DNA of 64,000 nt from Mycolicibacterium pulveris (GCF_010725725.1 NZ_AP022599.1:4588001-4652000), one strand, 5' to 3'. Shown: positions 37,900-46,607, counted from the first letter of the stretch. Program-made: numbers and translations. Notes: generated by a model not told the origin, from the sequence alone.

Positions 37900-38672
37900 C
37901 GACGGGCCGGGACCCGGCGGAACGCCCAAGCCAGCGCACGCTGGTCATCATCCCCACCTACAACGAGCGGGAGAACCTGCCGCTGATCGTCGGGCGGGTG
38001 CGGAAAGCGTGCCCCCACGTGCACATCTTGATCGTCGACGACGGCAGCCCCGACGGCACCGGCGACCTGGCCGACGAGCTGGCGCTGGCCGACCCCGACC
38101 AGGTGCACGTCATGCACCGTACCGCCAAAGGCGGCCTCGGCGCGGCCTACCTGGCGGGCTTCGAATGGGGGCTGAGCCGCGAATACTCGGTCCTGGTCGA
38201 GATGGACGCCGACGGCAGCCACCCACCCGAGCAGCTGCACCGGCTGCTCGACGCCATCGACGCCGGGGCCGACCTGGTCATCGGTTCGCGCTACGTGCCC
38301 GGGGGAGAGGTCCGCAACTGGCCGAAGCGCAGGCTGGTGCTCTCGCGCACCGCCAACGGGTACTCACGCATCCTGCTCGGGGTGGACATCCACGACATCA
38401 CCGCCGGCTATCGCGCCTACCGGCGCGAGGTGCTGGAGAAGATCGAACTCAACGCCGTCGAGTCGAAGGGTTACTGCTTCCAGATCGACCTGACCTGGCG
38501 CACCATCAACAACGGCTTCGTCGTCGTCGAGGTGCCGATCACCTTCACCGAGCGTGAATTCGGGCAGTCCAAGATGAGCGGATCCAACATCCGCGAAGCG
38601 CTGTTCAAGGTCGCGGAATGGGGTATCCGCGGGCGCTTCGACCGCGCCCGCGGCGTCGGCATCACACGCTAG
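37896..38672 (+). CDS. ppm1: Polyprenol-phosphate mannosyltransferase Ppm1
   Basis: A 258-residue GT2 glycosyltransferase. It has [44 protein letters not shown] with the DxD-like metal site, and [15 protein letters not shown]. It transfers mannose from GDP-mannose to polyprenol phosphate, feeding lipoarabinomannan and protein mannosylation. No membrane helix is present, so it may rely on Lnt for membrane contact, as described for M. smegmatis. Its TAG shares CTAG with the rbpA stop. Confidence 0.94.
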   Translation: MTTGRDPAERPSQRTLVIIPTYNERENLPLIVGRVRKACPHVHILIVDDGSPDGTGDLADELALADPDQVHVMHRTAKGGLGAAYLAGFEWGLSREYSVLVEMDADGSHPPEQLHRLLDAIDAGADLVIGSRYVPGGEVRNWPKRRLVLSRTANGYSRILLGVDIHDITAGYRAYRREVLEKIELNAVESKGYCFQIDLTWRTINNGFVVVEVPITFTEREFGQSKMSGSNIREALFKVAEWGIRGRFDRARGVGITR

Positions 38673-39010
38673 CTGCTGCCGCGGCGGCGAGCCTTGATGA
38701 TGTCGAGGCGCTCCTTGAGCAGCTCCTCGAGTTCCTCGATGGAACGACGCTCGAGCAGCATGTCCCAGTGGGTACGCGGCGGCTTGACCTTCTTCGGCTC
38801 CGGCGCTTCACCCTCGATCAGGGTGCCCTCCATGCCGTTGCGGCACAGCCAGGTGTGAGGAATCTCGGCGTCGTCGGCGAACGGGACGTCAAACTCCTCA
38901 CCGTTCTCGGTGCGATACCGGGCGACCTGACGCGGCGCCAAGTCGTGGTTGCGGTCGGTCTCGTAGCTCACGGCTCCGAGGCGACTGCCTCTCAAGACAC
39001 GATCAGCCAT
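38669..39010 (-). CDS. rbpA: RNA polymerase-binding protein RbpA
   Basis: A 113-residue protein starting [19 protein letters not shown]. The core domain has [20 protein letters not shown] and HTWLCRNG. The C-terminal [20 protein letters not shown] helix binds sigma domain 2. RbpA stabilises the RNA polymerase open complex and is essential in mycobacteria. CTCCTC on the plus strand (39020-39025) gives a GAGGAG ribosome-binding site 9 nt before the ATG. A SigH/SigE-type promoter is seen upstream (39053-39079). Confidence 0.97.
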   Translation of the reverse strand: MADRVLRGSRLGAVSYETDRNHDLAPRQVARYRTENGEEFDVPFADDAEIPHTWLCRNGMEGTLIEGEAPEPKKVKPPRTHWDMLLERRSIEELEELLKERLDIIKARRRGSS

Positions 39011-39052
39011 CGTCAAACACTCCTCAATAACCCTGGTTGCGTCCGGATACAC

Positions 39053-39079
39053 AACGCGGCAACACACCACGTAGTTCCC
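39053..39079 (-). promoter_or_regulatory. SigH/SigE/SigR-type promoter for rbpA
   Basis: On the minus strand GGGAAC (39074-39079) and GTT (39053-39055) are separated by exactly 18 nt, matching the GGAAC-N18-GTT consensus of stress ECF sigma factors. The expected transcript would have a leader of about 35-40 nt carrying GAGGAG. Streptomyces rbpA is known to be under SigR, which supports the reading. Confidence 0.65.
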
Positions 39080-39122
39080 GACTCGACCGCTGATGATACC
39101 GGGATCGGCGGGTCTCTACGTT

Positions 39123-39128
39123 TACAGT
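39123..39128 (+). promoter_or_regulatory. -10 element (TACAGT) for a leaderless zinc-finger gene
   Basis: TACAGT is 8 nt before GTG 39137. Confidence 0.4.
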
Positions 39129-39136
39129 CAGGTTCC

Positions 39137-39466
39137 GTGGCACGGCGTTTACGTCCCCAATCCTGTCGCTGGTGCGGCCGTGAAGTCCCTAATACCGGCC
39201 TCGGCAGACGCCGGCAGTACTGCCGGCAGTCGTGTCGGCAACGCGCCTATGAACAACGCACGCTGGTCAAGGGCACATCCCTGGCGCCCGACGCGGTCGT
39301 GCTCACCGCCGAAGAGGCCTCCGAGCTCGCCGACCGGGTGTATCAGTTCAGGTGTGCCGCCGAGGATGTCGCGACCGCCGTCGAAGAGGGCGCCGACGGC
39401 GACGAGCTGCGCGAACTGTGCGAGGCGCTGTTGACGGCCGCCAAGGCCGCCGACGGATGGCGTTAG
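39137..39466 (+). CDS. Small zinc-finger-like protein divergent from rbpA
   Basis: A 109-residue protein starting MARRLRPQSCRWCGREVP. CRWC and YCRQSC form a CxxC...CxxxC pair like a treble-clef or FCS-type zinc finger, embedded in Arg-rich sequence. The C-terminal half is acidic and helical (ELADRVYQFRCAAEDVATAV, ELRELCEALLTA). It could bind nucleic acid or RNA polymerase, given the position beside rbpA, but no function is known to me. The GTG at 39137 was chosen by the finger and by TACAGT upstream. Confidence 0.7.
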   Translation: MARRLRPQSCRWCGREVPNTGLGRRRQYCRQSCRQRAYEQRTLVKGTSLAPDAVVLTAEEASELADRVYQFRCAAEDVATAVEEGADGDELRELCEALLTAAKAADGWR

Positions 39467-39480
39467 CCACCCGCCTCGTT

Positions 39481-39543
39481 GGCGACTGTGCGGTTTCATA
39501 CGTGACACGCGCTGGCCAACGGATGAATATGCACAATCGCGCC
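39481..39543 (+). repeat. Intergenic dyad element, copy 2
   Basis: Starts GGCGACTGTGCGGTTTCAT and ends TATGCACAATCGCGCC. GCGACTGTGC and GCACAATCGC form the imperfect ends of a hairpin. It lies just after the zinc-finger gene. Confidence 0.6.
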
Positions 39544-39574
39544 CGTAGAAGCGCCCAGCGGGCAAGGTGAGTTT

Positions 39575-40150
39575 GTGAACGACTGGTTCGAGCGCAGCCC
39601 GTTCGTCGGGTTTGTTCCGTGGATCATCTACTGGGTCGTTGCCGACGGGCCGAGCACCTGGTTGTACGGCGCGCTGTGTGCGGTGATCACCGCGCTGATC
39701 CTGGGCATCTCGTACGGTTTCGGCGGCCCACGGATGCTGGACATCGTCACCCTGGTGTTCTTCGTCGCGACGACGGTGGCCGGCCTCGTCCTTGGCGCCG
39801 TGGACCGCGACTGGATGGACACCTACGCCACCACGTTGTCGGCCGGGACGTTGGCCGCGATGTCGTTGATCTCGCTGGCGTTCGTTCCGTTCACCCAGCA
39901 GTACGCGCCGGCTTCAGCGCCCCGGGAAGAGTGGGAGAAGACGGCGTTTCGGCGCACGAACCAGGTACTCACGCTGATGTGGGCGTTGGTGTTCGCCCTG
40001 ATCGCGGTGTTGGGCTACGTCGCCGTCGCCGCACCGTCAACAGTGCACTGGACCAAAGCGGTGATCCCGGTGGTGGTGGTCGTCGGGGCGGTGGGCATGA
40101 CACACATCTACCCGGAGCGGGCGCGCTCCGCCGCCCGGCTCAGCAGCTGA
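39575..40150 (+). CDS. Four- to six-helix membrane protein of unknown function
   Basis: A 191-residue protein starting at GTG with an AAGGTG-type site upstream. Clear helices are PWIIYWVVADGP, YGALCAVITALILGISYGF, IVTLVFFVATTVAGLVLGAV, TLAAMSLISLAFVPF, LMWALVFALIAVLGYVAVAA and AVIPVVVVVGAVGMTHIYPE. No catalytic motif stands out. The C-terminal HIYPERARSAARL is basic. Its end overlaps the convergent lipoprotein gene by 11 bp. The family is not recognised. Confidence 0.75.
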   Translation: MNDWFERSPFVGFVPWIIYWVVADGPSTWLYGALCAVITALILGISYGFGGPRMLDIVTLVFFVATTVAGLVLGAVDRDWMDTYATTLSAGTLAAMSLISLAFVPFTQQYAPASAPREEWEKTAFRRTNQVLTLMWALVFALIAVLGYVAVAAPSTVHWTKAVIPVVVVVGAVGMTHIYPERARSAARLSS

Positions 40151-40814
40151 ACATCTGACCGACCTGCGGGGGTGCGGTCGCCGGCCGCAGACATCCGAAT
40201 GGTTCGATGCCCGCGTCGCTGAACCGGACCGCCGACTGGTGCGCGTAGTTGGCGCAGAACAGCCCGACAGTGTCGGCGCGGCAACGATAGTCGCCGAACT
40301 CGAGCACCTGACCGTAGGGCAGTTCCGGGCCCACCCCGGCCGTGAAGCGTCCCGGGTCACCGTGCACGGAACCGACGGTGACGGTGGCGCCGTCGTAGTC
40401 GACCCAACCGCCCTTCCACTCGCCGTACGCGTCGGCGGGCCGCGGCGGCGGGTCGGCCAGATCGACCAGGCAGGCCAGCGCGCCGTCGCTGTTCTGGGAA
40501 TCGGTCATGCACTGCGACGTGCTCGACGGCGTCCGGAACGCCACGTCGTCGCCGAGTTCGGTGGTGACGCCGTCGCGGAACGCGACGTTGTACTGGGCGG
40601 CGTCGGCCGGGTCGCCCGCCTCGATCCAGGCGATGACATCGTCGACGGGGGCGCCGGCCTGGGGAGGCTGGGCGGGATTCGTCGTGGTCGGCGGCGTCGT
40701 GGTGGCGCGGCTCGGGCTCGGCGGAATCGGCTCGATCCGTTCGGCCTCGCCGCCCACCGACTGGGAACACCCCGTTAGCAGCACCAAGACCGCGACCAGC
40801 CCAGCCATTCGCAT
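40140..40814 (-). CDS. lppI: Putative lipoprotein LppI
   Basis: A 224-residue lipoprotein. The signal MRMAGLVAVLVLLTGC ends in a lipobox with Cys16. A Pro/Thr-rich linker (residues about 30-55) precedes a globular domain with Cys in SQCMTDSQ, ACLVDLADPPPRPA, YRCRADTVGLFCAN and FGCLRP, suggesting disulfides. The order lppI then divergent lipT matches what I recall of M. tuberculosis (Rv2046c-Rv2045c). Its function is unknown. A second in-frame ATG at 40808 would also leave a usable signal. Confidence 0.8.
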   Translation of the reverse strand: MRMAGLVAVLVLLTGCSQSVGGEAERIEPIPPSPSRATTTPPTTTNPAQPPQAGAPVDDVIAWIEAGDPADAAQYNVAFRDGVTTELGDDVAFRTPSSTSQCMTDSQNSDGALACLVDLADPPPRPADAYGEWKGGWVDYDGATVTVGSVHGDPGRFTAGVGPELPYGQVLEFGDYRCRADTVGLFCANYAHQSAVRFSDAGIEPFGCLRPATAPPQVGQMFSC

Positions 40815-40878
40815 ACCGGCCAGGTTAGCGGTCCGACACGTGATGACCGGCCAGGCACGACGGCGGGCGCGCATTCGC

Positions 40879-40884
40879 TACCGT
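40879..40884 (+). promoter_or_regulatory. -10 element (TACCGT) for leaderless lipT
   Basis: TACCGT ends 6 nt before ATG 40891. This supports that ATG, although the open frame extends far upstream over lppI. Confidence 0.5.
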
Positions 40885-40890
40885 CGGGTG

Positions 40891-42399
40891 ATGCACGAAC
40901 ACACCGTCCGCGCAAAGATCGACGCCGGCATCGTCGAAGGCTTCACCCGCGACGGAGTGAACCGGTGGCGTGGCATTCCCTACGCCCGCCCGCCGGTAGG
41001 GCCGCTGCGGCTGCGTGCGCCGCGACCCGTCCAGCCGTGGCGCGGCGTGCGGTACTGCCACGGTTACGGCAGCGCAGCGCCGCAGCGACGCATGTACACC
41101 ATGCTGGCACCGGGCAAATACCAGCCGATGAGCGAGGACTGTTTGACGCTCAACGTCGTCACGCCCAAGAGGCCGGCCGAGGCGCCGCTTCCGGTTTTGT
41201 TCTTCATCCACGGCGGCGGCTACTTCATGGGCACCTCGGCCACCCCGATCTACGACGGCGCCGCGCTGGCCCGCAACGGCTGCGTCTACGTCTCGGTGAA
41301 CTACCGCCTCGGCGCGCTGGGCTGCCTGGACCTGTCGTCGTTGTCCAACGACCAGTTCACCTTCGATGACAACCTCTACCTGCGTGACCTCGTGATGGCG
41401 CTGCGTTGGGTGCGTGACAACATCGCGGTCTTCGGCGGTGACCCCGACAACGTGACGATCTTCGGGGAGAGCGCCGGCGCACACGCCGTCGCCACCCTGC
41501 TGGCGGTTCCGGAGGCCAAAGATCTTTTCGCCCAGGCGATCTCGGAAAGCCCGGCGGCGGGGATGGTGCGCACCAGAGAGGTCGCGGCGCAGTACGCCGA
41601 GCGGTTCGCCGCGCTGCTCGGCGCGCGGCCATCAGGCGGCGCCAACGCGGTGATGGCGGCACGCCCGGCCGAGCTGGTTAGGGCGTTCGAACGGCTGATC
41701 AAACAGGGCCAGCGCGAGATGCTCGGCGCGTTCGCGGCGGGCCCCACCAGCGGCGGCGAGTATCTGCCGCTGGACCCGGTCGAGGCGATGCGTAGCGGCA
41801 AGGCCCACCGGGTGCCGCTGATCGTGGGCACCAACGCCGACGAAGCGCGGCTGTTCGGCCGCTTCCTCAAGCTGTTGCCGATGACCGAGCCGATGATCGA
41901 ACGCCTTCTGGCACAAACCGATCCGGTTGAGCGCGAACGCATCACCGCGGCATACCCGGGTTATCCCGATCCGCGCGCATGTGTGCAGTTCGGCGGCGAC
42001 TTCGCGTTCGGGTCGGCGGCGTGGCAGATCGCGGAGTCGCACAGCCTGTACACACCGACCTACCTGTACCGCTACGACTACGCCCCGCGCACGCTGCGAT
42101 GGTCGGGGCTGGGCGCCACCCACGCCACCGAACTGTTGGCGGTGTTCGACGTCTATCGCGGCGGTCTCGGGCGCCTGCTCACCGCCGCCGCCGACCGTCG
42201 CGCGGCGCTGCGCGTCAGCGACGACGTCCAGAGCCGATGGCACGCCTTCGCGCGCACCGGGATGCCGAAGGCGGACTGGCCCGCCTACGCCGCAACTGAG
42301 CGCGCGGTGATGGTGTTTGACCACCGGCCCCGCGTCGAGTTCGATCCGCACGCCGCCCGCAGGCAGGCCTGGGAGGGATTTTCGCTGGCCAGCAGGTGA
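40891..42399 (+). CDS. lipT: Type B carboxylesterase LipT
   Basis: A 502-residue carboxylesterase starting MHEHTVRAKIDAGIVEGF. The oxyanion motif is LFFIHGGGYFMG, the nucleophile Ser is in IFGESAGAHAVATLL, Glu is in TNADEARLFG, and His is in LGATHATELLAVF. Substrates are probably short to medium acyl esters. No signal peptide is seen, so a cytosolic enzyme is likely. It is divergent from lppI across a 76-bp gap. Confidence 0.88.
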   Translation: MHEHTVRAKIDAGIVEGFTRDGVNRWRGIPYARPPVGPLRLRAPRPVQPWRGVRYCHGYGSAAPQRRMYTMLAPGKYQPMSEDCLTLNVVTPKRPAEAPLPVLFFIHGGGYFMGTSATPIYDGAALARNGCVYVSVNYRLGALGCLDLSSLSNDQFTFDDNLYLRDLVMALRWVRDNIAVFGGDPDNVTIFGESAGAHAVATLLAVPEAKDLFAQAISESPAAGMVRTREVAAQYAERFAALLGARPSGGANAVMAARPAELVRAFERLIKQGQREMLGAFAAGPTSGGEYLPLDPVEAMRSGKAHRVPLIVGTNADEARLFGRFLKLLPMTEPMIERLLAQTDPVERERITAAYPGYPDPRACVQFGGDFAFGSAAWQIAESHSLYTPTYLYRYDYAPRTLRWSGLGATHATELLAVFDVYRGGLGRLLTAAADRRAALRVSDDVQSRWHAFARTGMPKADWPAYAATERAVMVFDHRPRVEFDPHAARRQAWEGFSLASR

Positions 42400-42421
42400 T
42401 TTCTAGCGGATCCGACGAGTC

Positions 42422-42435
42422 TTGACACCCGTCAA
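42422..42435. promoter_or_regulatory. Candidate operator: TTGAC-N4-GTCAA palindrome
   Basis: TTGAC (42422-42426) and GTCAA (42431-42435) are perfect inverted 5-mers, centred about 28 nt upstream of the -10-like TAGGTT at 42457. Such a short palindrome may bind a TetR-like repressor, but no regulator gene is adjacent. Confidence 0.35.
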
Positions 42436-42456
42436 CGTTGTGATTTTGCCCACTGC

Positions 42457-42462
42457 TAGGTT
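42457..42462 (+). promoter_or_regulatory. -10 element (TAGGTT) for a leaderless fusion-kinase gene
   Basis: TAGGTT is 7 nt before ATG 42470. Confidence 0.5.
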
Positions 42463-42469
42463 GCCAGGT

Positions 42470-44470
42470 ATGGCCCCCACGCAGAACGCCCTGATCGAAC
42501 GGCCCGCCGACCTGACCGCCGACTGGCTGACCGCGACCATCGGAGCCGGAACCGTCACCGAATTCGGCACCGAACGCATCGGCACCGGCCAGATGAGCGA
42601 GTGCTACCGCGTGACGCTGACCTACGCCGACGGCGAGGCCGGGCCACCGTCGGTGGTGCTGAAGGTCGCCGCCACCGACGCCGCCAGTCGCCAGACCGGG
42701 CTGTCGCTTGGACTCTACGAACGCGAGGTCAGGTTCTACACCGACATCGCGCCGCGGATCGGCGGGCCGGTGGCGCCGTGCTATTCCGCCGGTTTCGACG
42801 CCGAGGCCGGTGCGTTTCACCTGCTGCTCGGCGACGCGGCACCGGCCACGGTAGGTGACGAAATCCGCGGCGCCACCGTCGAACAGGCGCTGGTGGCGCT
42901 GGCTGAACTGGGTCGCGTGCACGCCCCGCTACTCGGCGACACCACGGCCGCTCAAGCCGACTGGCTCAACCGCGAGACGCCCATCAACCAGGCGCTGATC
43001 GGCCAGCTCTACGCCGGGTTCGCCGAGCGATTCGCCGATCGGATCACCGACGTACAACGTGAGGTGTGCGAACGGCTGGTCGCCAGCTTCGACGCCTACC
43101 TCGCCGCCGAAGCCGATCCGCAGCGCCCGATGGGCCTGATCCACGGCGACTACCGGCTGGACAACATGCTTTTCGGCGAACCCGGGGCTGACCGCGCGCT
43201 GACCGTCGTGGACTGGCAGACCGTCACGTGGGGCCCGGCGCTGACCGATGTCGCCTACTTCCTCGGCTGCGCACTGCCGGTGCAGGACCGCCGCGACCAC
43301 TACGACGCGCTGCTGCGGGCCTACCACGAGGCGCTGGGCCCCGACGCGCCGTTGACCCTCGACGACGTTCGCGAGGGGGTGCGCAGGCAGAGCTTCTTCG
43401 GGGTCGTCATGGCGATCGTGTCCTCGATGCTGGTGGAGCGCACCGAACGTGGCGACCAGATGTTCATGACGATGCTGGATCGGCACTGCCTCCATGTGCT
43501 CGACACCGACGCGTTGGCGATCCTGCCCGATCCCGTTGGGCTTGAGCCGCTACGGCCCGAGCCCACCGACGAAGGCGCCCACGCCCCAGGTGCCGAAGAC
43601 CTGTGGAACGAGAGCTGGTACTTCGACTTCGTCGACCCCGCACAGAACATCGGCGGCTGGATCCGACTGGGCCTGATGCCGAACGAGAACGTCGCGTGGG
43701 TCAACGGGCTGTTGTGCGGACCGGACATGCCGACCATCGCGCTCGTCGACTTCCATGCCCCGTTACCGAACGATCCGGCTCAAACACATTGCGATGCGGG
43801 TGATCTCACCCTAGAGGCCGTCGACCCGCTGCGCACCTACCGGGTGACGCTGCGCGGGTCGGCGCAGGCCTACGACGACCCGGCCGCGTTGCTGCGCGGC
43901 GAGTCCGGACGCCCAACCGAGCTGACGATGGATCTGGTGTTCGACACCGACGGCGTGCCTTACCAGTACCGCATCACCCCGCGTTACGAGATCCCGTGCA
44001 CGGTGTCGGGCAGCGTGACCGCCGACGGCCGCAGCTACCAACTGGATTCGGTGCCCGGCCAGCGCGACCACTCGTGGGGTGTGCGCGACTGGTGGTCAAT
44101 GGAGTGGGTGTGGAGCGCTCTGCACCTCGAGGACGGCACGCATCTTCACGGTGTCGACATCCGGATCCCCGGTGCGCCGCCGGTGGGTATCGGCTACCTC
44201 CAGCCAGCCGGTCAGCCGCTGGTCGAGCTGCAGACCGTGACGGCCCGAGAGGAGTTCGGCGACAACGGGTTACCGGTTCAGACGACGATCACGCTGGCAC
44301 CGGGGGACGTGGCGGCGACCGTCGCCGTGCATGGTCACGCACCGGTGACATTGACCTCGCCCGACGGCCGGGTCAGCCACTTCCCGCGGGCGTGGGCGAC
44401 GGTCACCACCGCCGACGGCCGCACCGGCGTCGGGTGGTTGGAGTGGAACCGCAACCAGCCGCCCGCATAA
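42470..44470 (+). CDS. Phosphotransferase domain fused to a C-terminal DUF7064-like beta domain
   Basis: A 666-residue two-domain protein. Residues about 1-365 are an aminoglycoside/ecdysteroid-type phosphotransferase with IGTGQMSECYRVTLTY, VVLKVAATDA, LIHGDYRLDNMLFGE and VVDWQTVTWG. Residues about 380-666 form a beta-rich domain (NESWYFDFVDPAQNIGGWIR, RDHSWGVRDWWSMEWVWS) like the hydroxyneurosporene-synthase/lipocalin-type domains seen in steroid-linked actinobacterial proteins. The joint presence suggests binding and phosphorylation of a hydrophobic alcohol, which is inference. The N-terminal part is paralogous to the gene at 19197-20255. Confidence 0.75.
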   Translation: MAPTQNALIERPADLTADWLTATIGAGTVTEFGTERIGTGQMSECYRVTLTYADGEAGPPSVVLKVAATDAASRQTGLSLGLYEREVRFYTDIAPRIGGPVAPCYSAGFDAEAGAFHLLLGDAAPATVGDEIRGATVEQALVALAELGRVHAPLLGDTTAAQADWLNRETPINQALIGQLYAGFAERFADRITDVQREVCERLVASFDAYLAAEADPQRPMGLIHGDYRLDNMLFGEPGADRALTVVDWQTVTWGPALTDVAYFLGCALPVQDRRDHYDALLRAYHEALGPDAPLTLDDVREGVRRQSFFGVVMAIVSSMLVERTERGDQMFMTMLDRHCLHVLDTDALAILPDPVGLEPLRPEPTDEGAHAPGAEDLWNESWYFDFVDPAQNIGGWIRLGLMPNENVAWVNGLLCGPDMPTIALVDFHAPLPNDPAQTHCDAGDLTLEAVDPLRTYRVTLRGSAQAYDDPAALLRGESGRPTELTMDLVFDTDGVPYQYRITPRYEIPCTVSGSVTADGRSYQLDSVPGQRDHSWGVRDWWSMEWVWSALHLEDGTHLHGVDIRIPGAPPVGIGYLQPAGQPLVELQTVTAREEFGDNGLPVQTTITLAPGDVAATVAVHGHAPVTLTSPDGRVSHFPRAWATVTTADGRTGVGWLEWNRNQPPA

Positions 44471-44480
44471 CCACCTTTTC

Positions 44481-44544
44481 GGCGAGCGTGCGAGTCTGAG
44501 GGCGACACGCCGAGACATCGCGCGAGTTTGCGCACGTTCGCGGC
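44481..44544 (+). repeat. Intergenic dyad element, copy 3 (left flank of the UPF0060 gene)
   Basis: Starts GGCGAGCGTGCGAGTCTGAG and ends TTTGCGCACGTTCGCGG. GCGAGCGTGCG and CGCACGTTCGC pair across the element. It is nearly identical to the inverted copy at 44901-44964. Confidence 0.7.
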
Positions 44545-44557
44545 GTGCTTTCGAGCA

Positions 44558-44884
44558 TCACCGCGGCGCATACATGATGACGCCGACCCCGAGCAGGCAG
44601 ATCGTCGCGCCCGCGATATCCCAGCGGTCGGGGCGGAACCCGTCCGCGATCATTCCCCACGCCAGCGAGCCCGCCACGAACACACCGCCGTACGCGGCGA
44701 GCACCCGGCCGAAGTGGGCCTCGGGCTGGAATGCCGCGACGAACCCGTAGGAGCCCAGTGCGATGACGCCGACACCGATCCACAGCCACCCGCGATGTTC
44801 GCGAAACCCTTGCCACACCAGCCATGCCCCGCCGATTTCCAGCACCGCGGCGAGCACGAACAGCAGCATCGATTTGAGCACCAT
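44558..44884 (-). CDS. UPF0060 (YnfA-like) small membrane protein
   Basis: A 108-residue protein with four helices: [57 protein letters not shown] and [14 protein letters not shown]. The EIGG and AYGG motifs are typical of YnfA/UPF0060, a small-multidrug-resistance-like family with unproven transport role. The ATG at 44884 has GGGAG about 5 nt upstream and is better placed than the preceding GTG. It is bracketed by an inverted pair of 64-bp repeats, which is unusual. Confidence 0.88.
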   Translation of the reverse strand: MVLKSMLLFVLAAVLEIGGAWLVWQGFREHRGWLWIGVGVIALGSYGFVAAFQPEAHFGRVLAAYGGVFVAGSLAWGMIADGFRPDRWDIAGATICLLGVGVIMYAPR

Positions 44885-44900
44885 CACGGCTCCCAGCCTG

Positions 44901-44964
44901 CCGCGAGCGTGCGCAAACTCGCGCCAAATCGCGGCGTGTCGCCCCTCAGACCCGCACGCTCGCC
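44901..44964 (-). repeat. Intergenic dyad element, copy 4 (right flank, inverted to copy 3)
   Basis: On the minus strand it starts GGCGAGCGTGCGGGTCTGAG and ends TTTGCGCACGCTCGCGG. About nine of ten bases match copy 3 in opposite orientation. It also lies after the stop of the next minus-strand gene, as a terminator would. Confidence 0.7.
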
Positions 44965-44972
44965 GGAAAGGG

Positions 44973-45854
44973 TCAGTGCGCGGAGTCGTTGTCTAGGTCA
45001 TCGCGGTTCAGGCCCATCGGCGTCGCGGCGGGTAGATCACCGGCCGCCACCACCACCCGGGTGATCGGTGTGAGCGCCCGAAACAGGGTCTGCACCTCGT
45101 CGTCGGTCAACGCCTCCAGCGCGGACAGCGCGAGCCGATCGGTGCTGTCCTCGATGTGCGCCTTGAGTTCGCGACCGGCCACGGTCAGTTGGTCACCGTC
45201 GAGCAGACCGCGCTGTGCCAACCGGTCGCTGTACAGCCGCCACTGCTCATCGTCGTAGTCGCGGCTGCGCATGATCATCTCCTTGGGCACCCGGCCCGCC
45301 GCGGCGTGCAGCACGTTGGCCTCACGCCCCGAGATCCCGCACGACACCAGCACGCCGACATGGCCGTCGCCGCGTTGTTCGCGCAGCAGCGTCGTCGCGT
45401 GCCACAGCTTGGCCAACGGCTCGTCCGGCCAGTCCAACGCCGCGTTGGCGGCGAACAACGGCCGCCCGTCCAGCGGTGCGCTGCGGGCCGCCTTGGCGGT
45501 GAGGTCAGCTGCCGCCCGTACGCTTTCGTCGTCGCCGTCGACGCCGTACCGGCGCAGCGCCGCCACCGCCGCCTCAGTGCGGGCGCGCAACGCGTCGGCC
45601 GGAGTGGCGATGTCCCAGGCGGCCGGAAGGGCCTTGGCCACCCGGTGCGGCGCGAAGTTGTAGAACGCGGCGGTCACCACCTGCGGCGGCACGACGCCGA
45701 ACGGGGCCGATCGGGCCGCGAAGTAACCCATCCAGAACCCTTTGAAGCCAAGCCCGTCGAGGGCCGCACGGGCTTCGGGGGCAAAGTACGTGACGGCGTG
45801 CACGGGTTCGATTCGATCGAAGAAACGCCGCGCCAGTTTCGGTTCCCTGTCCAC
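44973..45854 (-). CDS. SCO6745-type helix-turn-helix-like protein
   Basis: A 293-residue protein starting at GTG. The N-terminal part has [42 protein letters not shown] composition, given here only in outline. The C-terminal half contains EVNVLHAA-like and [22 protein letters not shown], a winged-helix pattern like the MarR-related SCO6745/SalK group. Its role is unknown; such proteins occur with regulators and oxidoreductases in actinobacteria. It follows the GntR gene after 8 nt on the same strand, so they may be co-transcribed. Confidence 0.7.
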   Translation of the reverse strand: MDREPKLARRFFDRIEPVHAVTYFAPEARAALDGLGFKGFWMGYFAARSAPFGVVPPQVVTAAFYNFAPHRVAKALPAAWDIATPADALRARTEAAVAALRRYGVDGDDESVRAAADLTAKAARSAPLDGRPLFAANAALDWPDEPLAKLWHATTLLREQRGDGHVGVLVSCGISGREANVLHAAAGRVPKEMIMRSRDYDDEQWRLYSDRLAQRGLLDGDQLTVAGRELKAHIEDSTDRLALSALEALTDDEVQTLFRALTPITRVVVAAGDLPAATPMGLNRDDLDNDSAH

Positions 45855-45862
45855 GGTGGCAG

Positions 45863-46573
45863 TTAACCATCGAGCTCGCGGCCGATATCAACCGCGGCCT
45901 CGTCGATGATGGCGCGCATCGCCTTCTCCGCGGCGGCTTCGTCGCGCGTCCTGATGGCGCGGGCCACCTCGTCGTGCAGTTCGATGGCCGCCGGGTTGGG
46001 AGTGCTGGGCATCATGCCGTGGTGGGTGCGCCCGGTGAGCACCTCGGCGACGACGCCGTTCAGCGCGCGGAACATCTCGTTGCCGCTGGCCTCCAGCAGG
46101 GTGCGGTGAAAGAGCTTGTCCGCCAGCAGGTATGCCTCGAGGTCACCGGACCGACCGTGCACCACCATGTCCGAGACCGCCGCGGCCATGGTCCGGCACT
46201 GGTCGGGGTTGGCGCGCCGCGCCGCGAGAGCCGCCGCCGCGGGTTCGACGCCGCGGCGCAGCTCGGAAAGTGACACCAGTTGGGCGGCGCGGTCGCCGAC
46301 ATCGATGCGCCAGCGAATGAGCATGGGATCGAAGACATTCCAGTTCTGGGCCGGCTGGACAGTGATGCCTACCCGGCGCCGGGATTCGACCATGCCCATC
46401 GATTCGAGCACGCGCACCACCTCGCGGGCGACGCTGCGCGACACGCCGTGCTGTGCGCTGACCCCGTCGAGCGTGAGGACGTGGCCGGCCGGATACTCAC
46501 CCGACACGATCGCGGTGCCCAGCGCAGCGAGCAGACTGGCGTGCAGGGCGCCAACGTTTGGTCCCGACGACAC
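45863..46573 (-). CDS. GntR/FadR-family regulator, probably of gluconate genes
   Basis: A 236-residue regulator with an N-terminal winged helix (SGEYPAGHVLTLDGVSAQHG, SRSVAREVVRVLESMGMV) and a C-terminal FCD domain. The FCD metal/ligand residues are in DKLFHRTLLEASGN and ELHDEVARAIRTRD. It is divergent from gntK-gntP with several palindromes in between, the usual arrangement of a gluconate repressor released by gluconate or gluconate-6-phosphate. The start is GTG 46573. Confidence 0.87.
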   Translation of the reverse strand: MSSGPNVGALHASLLAALGTAIVSGEYPAGHVLTLDGVSAQHGVSRSVAREVVRVLESMGMVESRRRVGITVQPAQNWNVFDPMLIRWRIDVGDRAAQLVSLSELRRGVEPAAAALAARRANPDQCRTMAAAVSDMVVHGRSGDLEAYLLADKLFHRTLLEASGNEMFRALNGVVAEVLTGRTHHGMMPSTPNPAAIELHDEVARAIRTRDEAAAEKAMRAIIDEAAVDIGRELDG

Positions 46574-46607
46574 GGATACATCTTGTCATAGCCGCATCAA
46601 CGAAATT

